32,466 bases of DNA from Candidatus Poribacteria bacterium (GTDB lineage Bacteria > Poribacteria > WGA-4E > WGA-3G): positions 1 to 32,466 of the forward strand of contig JAJEET010000004.1 of NCBI GenBank assembly GCA_022820835.1, given 5' to 3'. This document shows, one piece after another, positions 1 through 7,695 of the stretch. The position numbers and the translations under genes were made by a program. Under the pieces are notes generated by a model. That model ran no database searches and had not been told where the DNA came from. It worked only from the letters and a program-made list of their open reading frames with translations. How positions within the stretch are numbered: position 1 is the first letter of the stretch; each line of letters begins with the position of its first letter.

Positions 1-83
1 CTTTGGAAGGCAAACGCCTCTGCCAAAATGCCAAAACAGAAGATTTTAAAGTGCTAACACGCCTGAACTTCAACTATAGGAGC

Positions 84-124
84 GGGATTTCCTCCCCGCC
101 TTAAAAGGCGAGGTTTCCATCCCG
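84..124. mobile_element. IS200/IS605-type transposon end hairpin (putative)
   Basis: A compound inverted repeat lies here. The inner stem CGCCTT/AAGGCG (97-102 with 105-110) has a 2-nt loop, and an outer stem CGGGAT/ATCCCG (83-88 with 119-124) flanks pyrimidine-rich bulges. This layout resembles the subterminal hairpin at the right end of IS200/IS605 (tnpB) elements. One plus-strand frame is open from position 3 to a stop at 99-101 but is too short to identify. The element body would lie left of the window. Family assignment is inference from hairpin style only. Confidence 0.35.
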
Positions 125-126
125 AA

Positions 127-155
127 GAATTTGATGAAAAAGGGTGCATAATTTT
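127..155 (-). promoter_or_regulatory. Partial third copy of the ECF-type promoter
   Basis: Read on the minus strand this stretch contains AATTATGCACC followed by a T-rich spacer very similar to the spacer upstream of the sigma gene at 7695. Where CGCGTC should follow, the sequence is CTTCGG. The similarity stops at about 127, directly beside the transposon-like hairpin. I read it as the -35 side of a promoter whose -10 side has been replaced. Confidence 0.35.
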
Positions 156-213
156 GAAAAAATGGATTTGAAAGGAAATATTTGTCGGGAGGTTTGCCTA
201 AGATATGGCATAG

Positions 214-269
214 CAGTGGCGAAGGTTAGGAAAAACCGTGTGTCGGTTCCTCTACAACCCTCGCCAGTG
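214..269. repeat. Imperfect inverted repeat downstream of the sigma-wHTH ORF
   Basis: The left arm (about 214-238) and right arm (about 244-269) pair as GGCGA/TCGCC, GGTT/AACC and AACCG/CGGTT around a TGTGT loop, with small bulges. It starts 10 nt beyond the minus-strand stop at 280, so it could protect or end the transcript. No T-run follows, so it is not a textbook intrinsic terminator. The remaining sequence 156-213 shows nothing recognisable. Confidence 0.4.
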
Positions 270-279
270 AAAACTGAGT

Positions 280-849
280 TTAATTATCAGGTCTGATATG
301 TCCAAGGTGAACAATCGTCATACTCACGAAATTTAGGAAAAAGGAGACGGCATCGTTTTGCGGTTCAATAAGGTCATTTTCTGTGCGCGCGACTAAGGTC
401 GCATCTATTAACGATGCTACAGCTTTTTTTACCTCATTTTCTGAAAAATCACACCCTTCGACCAAATCCTCTACTGATTTCTTGCCTTCTACTAATTGTC
501 TTAAAACAGCGACGACGGTAGGATTTGTAAAGAGACTTGCAAGGTTCACGATGTCGGCATCCGGTGCTTTCGATAGAAAGTTATCAATGTTGTCCGACCA
601 AAATGCCACGCGTCCCGACATCTTTCCCGGAGCGGTGCGATACCCACCGACATAGCCCCATGAGATCGGTCTTTCAGCATCATAGGGAACACGGCGTAAT
701 GTCTCAAGTGCCTCATTTCTTCGGGATGCAAGAAAAGCATCCGATTCAGCAGCGATAACCTTAATTTGCTGTTGCAGCTCAGCAATCTGACGCTGCGTTT
801 CTTCCGTGTCTACTTCGATTTTGGCTTCATCTTTCACTTCGTTTGTCAT
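280..849 (-). CDS. Internal in-frame start: winged-helix-like partner protein (189 aa)
   Basis: An ATG at 849 inside the sigma ORF is preceded by AAAGGAG at 858-864, 8 nt upstream, on the minus strand. The partner could therefore be made as a separate 189-residue protein as well as, or instead of, a fusion. Visible parts are an acidic N-terminus, a ~20-residue coiled coil, and a C-terminal helix-turn-helix-like segment around SENEVKKAVASLIDATLV. The family is not recognised with certainty; an ArsR-like DNA-binding or sigma-regulatory role is a guess. Confidence 0.55.
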   Translation of the reverse strand: MTNEVKDEAKIEVDTEETQRQIAELQQQIKVIAAESDAFLASRRNEALETLRRVPYDAERPISWGYVGGYRTAPGKMSGRVAFWSDNIDNFLSKAPDADIVNLASLFTNPTVVAVLRQLVEGKKSVEDLVEGCDFSENEVKKAVASLIDATLVARTENDLIEPQNDAVSFFLNFVSMTIVHLGHIRPDN

Positions 850-1473
850 GTTGATTTCTCCTTTCAACTGTTTTTGGGAGTGATGCTCTCCTTCAATTGT
901 AATATCTAACGCCTCTTGAATCATGAATTCGTACTTTTTGAGTCGTTGCCTTGCCCGTTGAAGGCGGCTCTTCACCGTATTTTCGGATACACCTAAAAAC
1001 TCGCCTATCTCTGAAGAAGTCATCTCTTCAAAATAGTGGAGCGTGATAACCTCGCGGTCGCTCTCCTTCAATTTCGCCAGCAATTTTTTCACGAGGTCGC
1101 GTTGTGCCTCAGCAGTTGTTCTCGCGTGTTCTTCAGCGATGTGTCGAGAATACGCTTCTGTCTCTATTTCTGAGATGTCGGTCTCTTCCAGCGGTTGGGT
1201 CTGTAGTCGATTTTTGCGGAGCCATGCGATACAGCGTCGGTTCACAATCACGTGAAGCCACTTTGGAAAGAGTTTCGGATCTTCCAACGTGTCCAGTTTC
1301 TGATAGACTTGCAGGAAAGTTTCCTGCACAATATCTTCAGCGATCTGAAAATCATCGATTTGCCGCAACGCCTGTGCGTGAACCTGCTTCTGGTATTTCT
1401 TGATCAAACTTTCAAAAGCAGCCTCATCGCCTGCAAGGATACGTGTGATTAATGCAACATCTTCGTTTTTCAC
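280..1473 (-). CDS. ECF sigma factor fused in frame to a coiled-coil/winged-helix protein
   Basis: The first ~208 residues form an ECF sigma-70 factor. A region 2 core contains DFQIAEDIVQETF and LHVIVNRRCIAWLRK, and a region 4 helix-turn-helix contains SSEIGEFLGVSENTVKSR. The remaining 189 residues begin at an internal Met (849) and contain a coiled coil (TEETQRQIAELQQQIKVIA), a GYVGGYR segment and a winged-helix-like part (LFTNPTVVAVLRQLVEG onward) reminiscent of ArsR-type folds. I chose the GTG start at 1473, with GGAG 7 nt upstream, over the ATG at 1503. It lacks a ribosome site there, and the GTG start matches the paralogous start at 7695. The gene is last in the minus-strand unit, 96 bp after a permease. 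No anti-sigma gene is adjacent. Sigma identity is firm; the function of the second half is unknown. Confidence 0.88.
   Translation of the reverse strand: MKNEDVALITRILAGDEAAFESLIKKYQKQVHAQALRQIDDFQIAEDIVQETFLQVYQKLDTLEDPKLFPKWLHVIVNRRCIAWLRKNRLQTQPLEETDISEIETEAYSRHIAEEHARTTAEAQRDLVKKLLAKLKESDREVITLHYFEEMTSSEIGEFLGVSENTVKSRLQRARQRLKKYEFMIQEALDITIEGEHHSQKQLKGEINMTNEVKDEAKIEVDTEETQRQIAELQQQIKVIAAESDAFLASRRNEALETLRRVPYDAERPISWGYVGGYRTAPGKMSGRVAFWSDNIDNFLSKAPDADIVNLASLFTNPTVVAVLRQLVEGKKSVEDLVEGCDFSENEVKKAVASLIDATLVARTENDLIEPQNDAVSFFLNFVSMTIVHLGHIRPDN
858..864 (-). promoter_or_regulatory. Internal ribosome binding site for the partner of sigma gene 1
   Basis: AAAGGAG with an 8-nt spacer to ATG 849, lying inside the open sigma reading frame. 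It is the main evidence that the downstream module can be translated separately. Confidence 0.6.
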
Positions 1474-1514
1474 TAAAAGACTCCAGCGTGCATTTTTGTT
1501 CACTTATAATTAAA

Positions 1515-1546
1515 GACGCGAGTTATGTGAAGGAGGGTGCATAATT
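1515..1546 (-). promoter_or_regulatory. Putative ECF promoter of sigma gene 1
   Basis: On the minus strand the sequence reads AATTATGCACC, 15 nt, CGCGTC, ending 41 nt before the GTG start at 1473. The same two blocks with the same 15-nt gap occur upstream of the paralogous sigma gene at 7695, while the spacers differ. A CGTC-type -10 is common among ECF promoters. Autoregulation is inferred. Confidence 0.55.
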
Positions 1547-1598
1547 TCGGAAGTGCTGAAAGATCTCGCCAGCAAAATGTTTGCGTGAGTCTTGTAAT

Positions 1599-3047
1599 TT
1601 AGACCTCTGAACGCAGAAAGACGAGGAATGCACCTGCGAGGAAGACACTGAGCAGTAGAATGAGCAACAGCATATCGGCTATTGCAGGGTTGAGCGTATC
1701 CTGAAAAGTTAACTTATCCTGAAATATCGGGATAGCCGCAGGCGAGACGGGTTTTTCCGACATACCTTTCCGGATGCCGATGATGTGAAGGCTTTCTGGG
1801 TCCGCTCTATCCATTTCAACGATGAAGTTTCGGAATTGTCGGATGTGAAGGCGGGAGCTGTCTAAGAAGTGTAAATGGCGATTAAAGCCTGTGCCAGCCA
1901 TGGATTCAAGCGCGTATTGGACGATCGCCGCTGGGGAGCATCGGGTTATCTGTCTTGCGCGCAGCACTTGTGCACTTTGTGCAGCGAGATGCTCGCGGCT
2001 CAGCTGCTCCCGCATCTCCATGTCTTTGCTAACGAACTCGCGTTGGATCTCTAATTCTGAAATATCTGTCTCTGCGACTTCTGCTTGCGAGGTTTCTGTT
2101 GATTGGCGGCGTTCTCTTAAAGTTTCCCTTTTATTCAGGAAATCGCTCTTAATTTGGTCGAAGGTCTTCCCTCTTGCCATCCGAAATTGGTGGTGTGTTT
2201 GGACAGAGGGCATCCATTTGGTTGAAAGAGTACCGAGGGTTGACGGCATAAACACTACGACGGTCACCCAAATTAGCAATAGGACGACGAGACTTAACCG
2301 GCTTTCTCGGGTCATCGCGGAGACGATAAGCCCAACGGCGATGAAGATGCCAGCGTAGCAAGAAGCGATGAGGACGATGAGCCCGACACGTCCCCAGTCT
2401 GCACCGCCGAGCTGCGTCCAACTCTCAGTAGAAATGATAGCAAGGTTGAACAACACAGCGAAATAGAAAGCGATGAGAACTGTGATGAGAGCACCAAGGA
2501 ATTTACCGACTAATAGGGCAGGGCGCGAAATCGAATTGGCAAGACACAACCGCAGCGTCCCCCGTTCCCGTTCCCCAGAGAGCGCGTCAAAGGTAAACAG
2601 GAGCGGAATGAAGGAAAGCAGATAGGTGATGATAAAGACCCAATCGATCACCGTAGCAGTCGGACGAAGATTACTGATTGAATCCATATTCAGACGTGGA
2701 ACGCCCATTGCCCAAATACTGGCAGATCCGTAGCGTGTCCAGGAACCTGCACTCACGGTTTTGCTTGGCAAAAACGCGTCCCCTCCATCGGCAATGAAGG
2801 CAAGGGCGGAAGGACGTTTGTATAGTTTACCTGGACCTTTTCGCAGCAGTTCATATAACTGTGTCCGGGACTTCAACTCGGTGTGGGAGGCACTAACGTT
2901 CTCGGAATACTTCCGAACCCGTTCCGGATGTGTCTGAAGATGCACAACGGCGTTGGTGACCATTAGTGCTACGAGGATGAGTGTGGTTAAGGCAAACCGG
3001 AGACTCGTGAGGTGGTCTAAAAGTTCGCGTCTGACAATATGCCTCAT
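1599..3047 (-). CDS. ABC-2-type transporter permease
   Basis: A 482-residue membrane protein of the ABC-2 permease superfamily. It has one hydrophobic helix near the N-terminus (about residues 18-37), a central cluster of about five helices (roughly 135-290), a long soluble loop rich in charged residues (about 295-440), and a last helix ending at FLVFLRSEV. The cytoplasmic signature SGERERGTLRLCLANSISR, typical of these permeases, sits after the second helix. It lies 19 bp behind the related permease at 3067-4635, and both share N-terminal RRELLDHL/RQELLTHL and C-terminal hydrophobic ends, so they probably form a heterodimeric export channel. AAGGA lies 10 nt before the ATG. The substrate is unknown, and no ATPase subunit is in this window. 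Confidence 0.82.
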   Translation of the reverse strand: MRHIVRRELLDHLTSLRFALTTLILVALMVTNAVVHLQTHPERVRKYSENVSASHTELKSRTQLYELLRKGPGKLYKRPSALAFIADGGDAFLPSKTVSAGSWTRYGSASIWAMGVPRLNMDSISNLRPTATVIDWVFIITYLLSFIPLLFTFDALSGERERGTLRLCLANSISRPALLVGKFLGALITVLIAFYFAVLFNLAIISTESWTQLGGADWGRVGLIVLIASCYAGIFIAVGLIVSAMTRESRLSLVVLLLIWVTVVVFMPSTLGTLSTKWMPSVQTHHQFRMARGKTFDQIKSDFLNKRETLRERRQSTETSQAEVAETDISELEIQREFVSKDMEMREQLSREHLAAQSAQVLRARQITRCSPAAIVQYALESMAGTGFNRHLHFLDSSRLHIRQFRNFIVEMDRADPESLHIIGIRKGMSEKPVSPAAIPIFQDKLTFQDTLNPAIADMLLLILLLSVFLAGAFLVFLRSEV

Positions 3048-3066
3048 TTTTTAATGTTCCTTGCTT

Positions 3067-4635
3067 CTACACTTCAATTTTGATAAAGATCAAAAATGTT
3101 ACCATGAATAGGACGAGATTGATGAATACCAGCAAAAGTAATTCTGGTAGAGCGCGCTGTGCGTTGATGCTGACATCTGCCCGCTCAAAACGAAAGTCAG
3201 GCAGAATCGACCAATCTACCGTTCCTTGATTCGTTGAAAACCACTGCAGACTCGCGAAGGCATCTCTCTCATGAAAAGCGTCAATGAGGGTGCGCCGATA
3301 TATCTGCGCGGCTCGTATATAGTCGGTCATGCTGTCTAAATCGGTCCCCGCCCACGCGGCGGTAGCAAACGTGTAGAGGCTTGCAGGACTGAATTTCATA
3401 AGTCGTTCATCCCATCGTGCTTGTCGGCGGGATATCTGTGCCACCAGTTGCTCCCCAACTAAGGACACCTTTTCGGCATTCTGGATGTGCAGTGTCGCGG
3501 CGAATTCATAGTAACGGCGCAAGTGTGTTACCAATGGATCCGCAGTATTTTTCAATTCGATTTCGACGTTAACCCGCGGGAAATCCCCGCGATACCACCC
3601 CCCGCCTTTAAAGAAGTCAGTGCCGTCAAATGTATCAAAGAATATTGGCGGGTCTCCCCTAAGCGGACTATTCTCCAAGAACCGATCCCGTTCTCGATCT
3701 GCCTCTTCCCGAATCTGTGCTATCTGCCGGTCAGCTGATCTTTTTTCTGCACGCATATTGCCTACCGGATTCAAGGCAGACCGGCTCCAGTTTGGATAAA
3801 TAAGTACTAAAACCACCCATAAGAACATACAGAGCATCAGGGACGTGGCAGCACGGCGGGTTATTGTGGAAATGAGCAGACCGATCAGGTAGAAAACGGA
3901 CAAGTAAACGAGGGTCGTCAACACAATGCCGCCAATTCGTAGAAAATCCTCTGTGCTGAATTGCAGTGCCCGCGAGAGAGAACACTGAATCAAGGCGAGC
4001 AGCAGACTCATTAGCACGGGGAGCAGCAAACAGGCCATCGCCGCGAGATACTTGGCAAGTAGGACACTCCCTCGCCCGACAGGATGTGAGAGCACCAAGC
4101 GCAAGGTGCCGGTTTCCCAATCGCCTGCAATCGCATCATACGCGAAAAGCAGGGACAGTAGACTCAACACAACTTGAAAGGTAAAGACAATATCTATCTG
4201 TGAAAAGAGATGGAGATAGGGATTCTTTAAACCGAGCGGTGCCCCTGGGCTTGAGACGGACGGCACTCTATTAAACGTCCACTGATATTCTTCGTCGGGT
4301 TTGATGTCGGCTATCGGGTCTGATAGGGCTGGCACACTGTCAAACGCTATGTCAATATCGCTGCCGAAACGCGTCTCTAAACCGGCACTGAAGAGGCTCA
4401 AGGGGTTCGGAGGACGCTGAACCTTCAACTTCAAGACCGAATATGCAGGTGTTGCGGCGACTGTCTCGCGATTCACTGCTTCTTTCTGGCTATAGTCAGC
4501 GAGACGCTCTTCGTGTGCACCGATCAGAACAAACGTATTGGCGACAACAAGTAAGAGTGTAATGATAACCGCAGCAAAAAAACGCGCACTCATCAAATGG
4601 GTCAAAAGTTCTTGGCGTATCAGGGTTAGGAACAT
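3067..4635 (-). CDS. ABC-2-type transporter permease (paralogue of next gene)
   Basis: A 522-residue membrane protein with an N-terminal helix (residues 19-38), a large extracytoplasmic loop, a central helix bundle (about 150-285) and a C-terminal helix ending LIFIKIEV. The motif AGDWETGTLRLVLSHPVGR is the conserved ABC-2 permease signature and matches SGERERGTLRL in the downstream paralogue. It sits 42 bp after the MacB-like permease and 19 bp before its paralogue, consistent with one transcript. No convincing Shine-Dalgarno precedes the ATG, so the start is less certain than the family. Which ATP-binding protein drives it cannot be told from this window. Confidence 0.82.
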   Translation of the reverse strand: MFLTLIRQELLTHLMSARFFAAVIITLLLVVANTFVLIGAHEERLADYSQKEAVNRETVAATPAYSVLKLKVQRPPNPLSLFSAGLETRFGSDIDIAFDSVPALSDPIADIKPDEEYQWTFNRVPSVSSPGAPLGLKNPYLHLFSQIDIVFTFQVVLSLLSLLFAYDAIAGDWETGTLRLVLSHPVGRGSVLLAKYLAAMACLLLPVLMSLLLALIQCSLSRALQFSTEDFLRIGGIVLTTLVYLSVFYLIGLLISTITRRAATSLMLCMFLWVVLVLIYPNWSRSALNPVGNMRAEKRSADRQIAQIREEADRERDRFLENSPLRGDPPIFFDTFDGTDFFKGGGWYRGDFPRVNVEIELKNTADPLVTHLRRYYEFAATLHIQNAEKVSLVGEQLVAQISRRQARWDERLMKFSPASLYTFATAAWAGTDLDSMTDYIRAAQIYRRTLIDAFHERDAFASLQWFSTNQGTVDWSILPDFRFERADVSINAQRALPELLLLVFINLVLFMVTFLIFIKIEV

Positions 4636-4677
4636 TGTTTGACTTTACCGAATGTTTGTAAGGTTTGAGTTTCTGGT

Positions 4678-5949
4678 TTATTCAGCCCGCAACGCCTCGA
4701 TTGGTGCCATCCGCATGGCTTTTATAGCCGGATACAGCCCGAAACTCACACCCAGTAGCATAGAGAAAAAGACGGATATCAATGCCCATTGGACAGAGAG
4801 GACTGCGGGCCATTCCGGAACAATTTTCACGATACGCACTGCAATATGTGCCATCCCTTTGCTTGCGAAAACACCGAGTCCAATACCGAATATGCCACCG
4901 ATGCTACATAAGAGGATAGATTCACTTAGGAACTGTAATAGAATATCTACCCGCTTCGCACCGCATGCGTTTCGGAGTCCGATTTCTCGGGTACGCTCTC
5001 CGACAGCAACCAGCATCATATTCATAATGCCGATCCCACCGACAAGGAGTGAAAAACAGGCGATACCTCCTAACATGGTCTTTATGAGTGTGCTAATTTT
5101 CATGAGGCGCGCCAGTCCTAAGCGTACGTCGAAGGTCCCAAAGAAGTCGTCTTGGTTTCGGTGCCGTTTCCGAATAACGGCTGTAACCTCCGCAATCGCT
5201 TGAGGCATATCTTCTACGGTGTGTACATGAACAGCAATTTGCGGGATTCGGTTGTTGCCTGTGAAACGTTGCTGCACAGTGGTAATCGGCATAAAAACGA
5301 GATCGTCGAAACTGAATCCGAATTCGAGACTCCGTCCACGCGGCACCAAGGTGCCGATAACGGTGAGGCGTTCTTTGAGAGTACTCGTTGTATTCCGAGC
5401 AATTTTAATCTCTTTTCCGAGTGGAGACACCTCACCGAACAACTCCGTCGCGACATTCGCGCCGAGCACAGCGACTCTGGTCGAATTTTTAACGTCTTCC
5501 TCGGAAATAAACCGTCCCCTTGCTAAGTCCCATGCCAATGCTACGGCGTAATCTTCATCTACACCGTTGTAGCCAGCACGGATGTTTGTGCTGTCTGGGG
5601 CTTGTATCAGCACCCGCGACCACTCTGGAATCCGCGGGGCAACAATCTGGACAGATGGGCATTCCCTCTCGATTGCCAGCACGTCGCTATAGTTAAGGTA
5701 TTCTCCGCTCCGAGTTGGGACACGGCGGCCGGCTACCCATTTGAAAGAGGTCTGTAGAACTGTGAAGACGTTAATCCCGCTTATTTTTTCGAGATCCTCA
5801 AGGATAATAGTTTTAGCACCATCGCCGATAGCAACCATTGCGAGCACCGCTGCGATACCAATCGTAATGCCGAGCATCGTCAGTAAAGAACGAAGTTTGT
5901 TTATAAGGAGTGCTCTGATTGCCACGGCGATGGATTCGGTGAAAATCAT
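4678..5949 (-). CDS. MacB/FtsX-family ABC transporter permease
   Basis: A 423-residue protein with the classic MacB layout. One transmembrane helix at residues ~17-40 (SLLTMLGITIGIAAVLAMVAIG) is followed by a large periplasmic core domain (~45-270) and three C-terminal helices. The conserved segment GGIGIMNMMLVAVGERTREIGLRNACGAK links the helices, and the protein ends with GLYPAIKAMRMAPIEALRAE, the family's usual tail. Such permeases work mechanically across the membrane with a separate or fused ATPase. Here there is no fused ATPase and none next door. It starts 9 bp after the stop of the sigma-DnaN ORF, so it is very probably co-transcribed and perhaps translationally coupled with it. Confidence 0.9.
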   Translation of the reverse strand: MIFTESIAVAIRALLINKLRSLLTMLGITIGIAAVLAMVAIGDGAKTIILEDLEKISGINVFTVLQTSFKWVAGRRVPTRSGEYLNYSDVLAIERECPSVQIVAPRIPEWSRVLIQAPDSTNIRAGYNGVDEDYAVALAWDLARGRFISEEDVKNSTRVAVLGANVATELFGEVSPLGKEIKIARNTTSTLKERLTVIGTLVPRGRSLEFGFSFDDLVFMPITTVQQRFTGNNRIPQIAVHVHTVEDMPQAIAEVTAVIRKRHRNQDDFFGTFDVRLGLARLMKISTLIKTMLGGIACFSLLVGGIGIMNMMLVAVGERTREIGLRNACGAKRVDILLQFLSESILLCSIGGIFGIGLGVFASKGMAHIAVRIVKIVPEWPAVLSVQWALISVFFSMLLGVSFGLYPAIKAMRMAPIEALRAE

Positions 5950-5958
5950 TTCTTCCGA

Positions 5959-7068
5959 TTAAGAATCCATTTTCATTGCACAGAGAACGCAGATATGTCC
6001 TTCCTCGCCGATGGGTTTAACAACGAGAGGTTCTATCGCACTCGTGAACGCTATCGAGACAGACTCCGTTTCGATGTGTGAGAGTGTCTCTATCAGTACC
6101 TCGGCATTCACACCGATACGGACGCTCCCCGTACCAGATTCCGCTGCTAACGTTTCGTCTATTTCGTCGTCTGTCTTAGAGGTCTTCGCCGAGATCCGAA
6201 TCTGTTGCGGATTGATTTCTAAACAAACCAAATCTTTTTTCGGATTTGCGCGTGCAAAAATATCACGCGTTGTGTCCATAATAGATGTTTTCGGCACCAC
6301 GACATGCCCCTCAAAAGATTCTGGAATGATGCTATCGTACTCTGGATATTTAGCGTCCACCAGTCGCGTTGTCAGCGTGGTGTCCGCATCTGCCAAGAGA
6401 ATCTGATCCTCAATACGTGAGATCCTTATCTCTGGAGCGTTGGCAAAGGTTCGCTCAATTTCTTTGATTGCTTTGAGTGGGACAATGAACCCATCTTTGT
6501 CCTCAGATAACTTGAGCGGTTCACAGTGTGTGAGTGCCAGCTGGATGCCATCGGTTGCAACGACTTCGGTTCTATCTTCAAAAAGGTTAAAATAGAGACC
6601 GTTTAGGCAGGTCTGGCGGACTTCCTCTGTAGGCGCAGCAAATGTCGTTTTGTGGAGGACAGACCGTAGCGCTTTCCCATCAATAGCGAATGCCTCTGTA
6701 TCAACGGCAGGAGGTTGTGGGAACGCTTTGTCGGGAAACCCGACGATTTTGCGCCTCCTGTCCCCGCAGGTAATTTCGACGTGATCGTCTTTCGTTGTTG
6801 CTAAGTCTATCGGTTGCTCGGCGGGCCATGTTTTAACGATGTCCACCAATTTTTCGGCGGGGATGAGGATTGATCCCGCTTCTTTGACGCTTCCGGCAAC
6901 CTTCATTCTGATACCCATTTCCGCATCCGTTGCCATACACTCAATCGTGCTTCCCTCCGCTTGAATAAGAATATTTGAGAGAAGCGGGGCGGTATCTCGC
7001 TTACTTATAACGCTCTGCAGTGCTTGTAGGGACGATAAAAGGTTGTCTCTGTCAAAAGTTAACTTCAT
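5959..7068 (-). CDS. dnaN: DNA polymerase III subunit beta (sliding clamp), internal in-frame start
   Basis: An ATG at 7068 preceded by GGAGG with a 7-nt spacer would give a stand-alone 369-residue clamp, almost the standard family length (about 366). The sliding clamp encircles DNA and tethers replicative and repair polymerases. The order of conserved blocks covers all three clamp domains. The end reads VLCAMKMDS where most bacterial clamps have VMPMRL, so the hydrophobic partner-binding pocket is altered. Whether this is the cell's only dnaN is unknown. Finding it inside a sigma/transporter unit rather than beside dnaA is unusual. Confidence 0.85.
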   Translation of the reverse strand: MKLTFDRDNLLSSLQALQSVISKRDTAPLLSNILIQAEGSTIECMATDAEMGIRMKVAGSVKEAGSILIPAEKLVDIVKTWPAEQPIDLATTKDDHVEITCGDRRRKIVGFPDKAFPQPPAVDTEAFAIDGKALRSVLHKTTFAAPTEEVRQTCLNGLYFNLFEDRTEVVATDGIQLALTHCEPLKLSEDKDGFIVPLKAIKEIERTFANAPEIRISRIEDQILLADADTTLTTRLVDAKYPEYDSIIPESFEGHVVVPKTSIMDTTRDIFARANPKKDLVCLEINPQQIRISAKTSKTDDEIDETLAAESGTGSVRIGVNAEVLIETLSHIETESVSIAFTSAIEPLVVKPIGEEGHICVLCAMKMDS

Positions 7069-7695
7069 CCGAATACCTCCGTTTAAATGTTCGGTGTAGC
7101 GATCTTCTGCTCCAATTGGAATGCCTAATACCTCTCGGATTATAGATTCGTATTTCTTGAGTTGTTGTCTCGCTCGGCGGATCCTACTTTTAATGGTGTT
7201 TTCAGATACGCCTAAGAATTCGCTTATTTCTGAAGATGTCATCTCTTCAAAGTAGTGGAGCGTGATCACCTTGCGATCGCTCTCTTTCAACTTTGTAAGG
7301 AGTTTTTCGACGAGATCGCGCTGCGCTTCAGCAGCTACCTTCGCGTGTTCCGATGCGACATATCGGGAATACGGTTCTCTCTCTATACCTAATATACAGA
7401 CATCTTCGAGCGGTTCTGTCTGTAACCGGTTTTTTCGGAACCATGCGATACACAGACGATTCGCAATCGTATAGAGCCACTGTGAGAACAGCGTCGGATC
7501 GTCTAAGGTTTCCAGTTTCTGATAGACCTGCAGGAAAGTTTCTTGCGTAATATCTTCAGCGATCTGAAAATCCCCGATTTTCCGCCGTGCGAATGCGTGG
7601 ACCTGCTGTTGGTACTTTCTGACCAAGCTCGCGAAAGCGTTTTCATCACCGGAAAGGGTACGTTGAATCAAGGCGACATCATCGTTTCTCATCAT
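5959..7695 (-). CDS. ECF sigma factor fused in frame to DNA polymerase III beta clamp
   Basis: A single 578-codon open frame. Residues 1-209 are an ECF sigma factor with region 2 (DFQIAEDITQETFLQVYQKL, YTIANRLCIAWFRK) and a region 4 helix-turn-helix (SSEISEFLGVSENTIKSR), closely paralogous to the sigma at 1473. Residues 210-578 are a full-length three-domain sliding clamp, starting MKLTFDRDNLLSSLQ and retaining VATDGIQLAL, TTRLVDAKYPEY and VRIGVNAEVLIETL. There is no stop or linker between them. The start at 7695 has GGAG 7 nt upstream. The ORF heads the permease unit. Either a genuine fusion is made, or the clamp is mainly translated from its own internal start; sequence alone cannot decide. 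Confidence 0.93.
   Translation of the reverse strand: MMRNDDVALIQRTLSGDENAFASLVRKYQQQVHAFARRKIGDFQIAEDITQETFLQVYQKLETLDDPTLFSQWLYTIANRLCIAWFRKNRLQTEPLEDVCILGIEREPYSRYVASEHAKVAAEAQRDLVEKLLTKLKESDRKVITLHYFEEMTSSEISEFLGVSENTIKSRIRRARQQLKKYESIIREVLGIPIGAEDRYTEHLNGGIRMKLTFDRDNLLSSLQALQSVISKRDTAPLLSNILIQAEGSTIECMATDAEMGIRMKVAGSVKEAGSILIPAEKLVDIVKTWPAEQPIDLATTKDDHVEITCGDRRRKIVGFPDKAFPQPPAVDTEAFAIDGKALRSVLHKTTFAAPTEEVRQTCLNGLYFNLFEDRTEVVATDGIQLALTHCEPLKLSEDKDGFIVPLKAIKEIERTFANAPEIRISRIEDQILLADADTTLTTRLVDAKYPEYDSIIPESFEGHVVVPKTSIMDTTRDIFARANPKKDLVCLEINPQQIRISAKTSKTDDEIDETLAAESGTGSVRIGVNAEVLIETLSHIETESVSIAFTSAIEPLVVKPIGEEGHICVLCAMKMDS
7076..7080 (-). promoter_or_regulatory. Internal Shine-Dalgarno for the clamp
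   Basis: GGAGG on the minus strand, 7 nt before ATG 7068 and inside the sigma-DnaN open frame. It is the strongest ribosome site of the left block and supports separate clamp translation. Confidence 0.7.

Noticed and set aside
1043..1403. Plus-strand open frames opposite the sigma gene, similar to plus-strand frames at 7262-7550.
   Set aside because: They resemble each other only because they are antisense shadows of two paralogous sigma genes; there are no ribosome sites.
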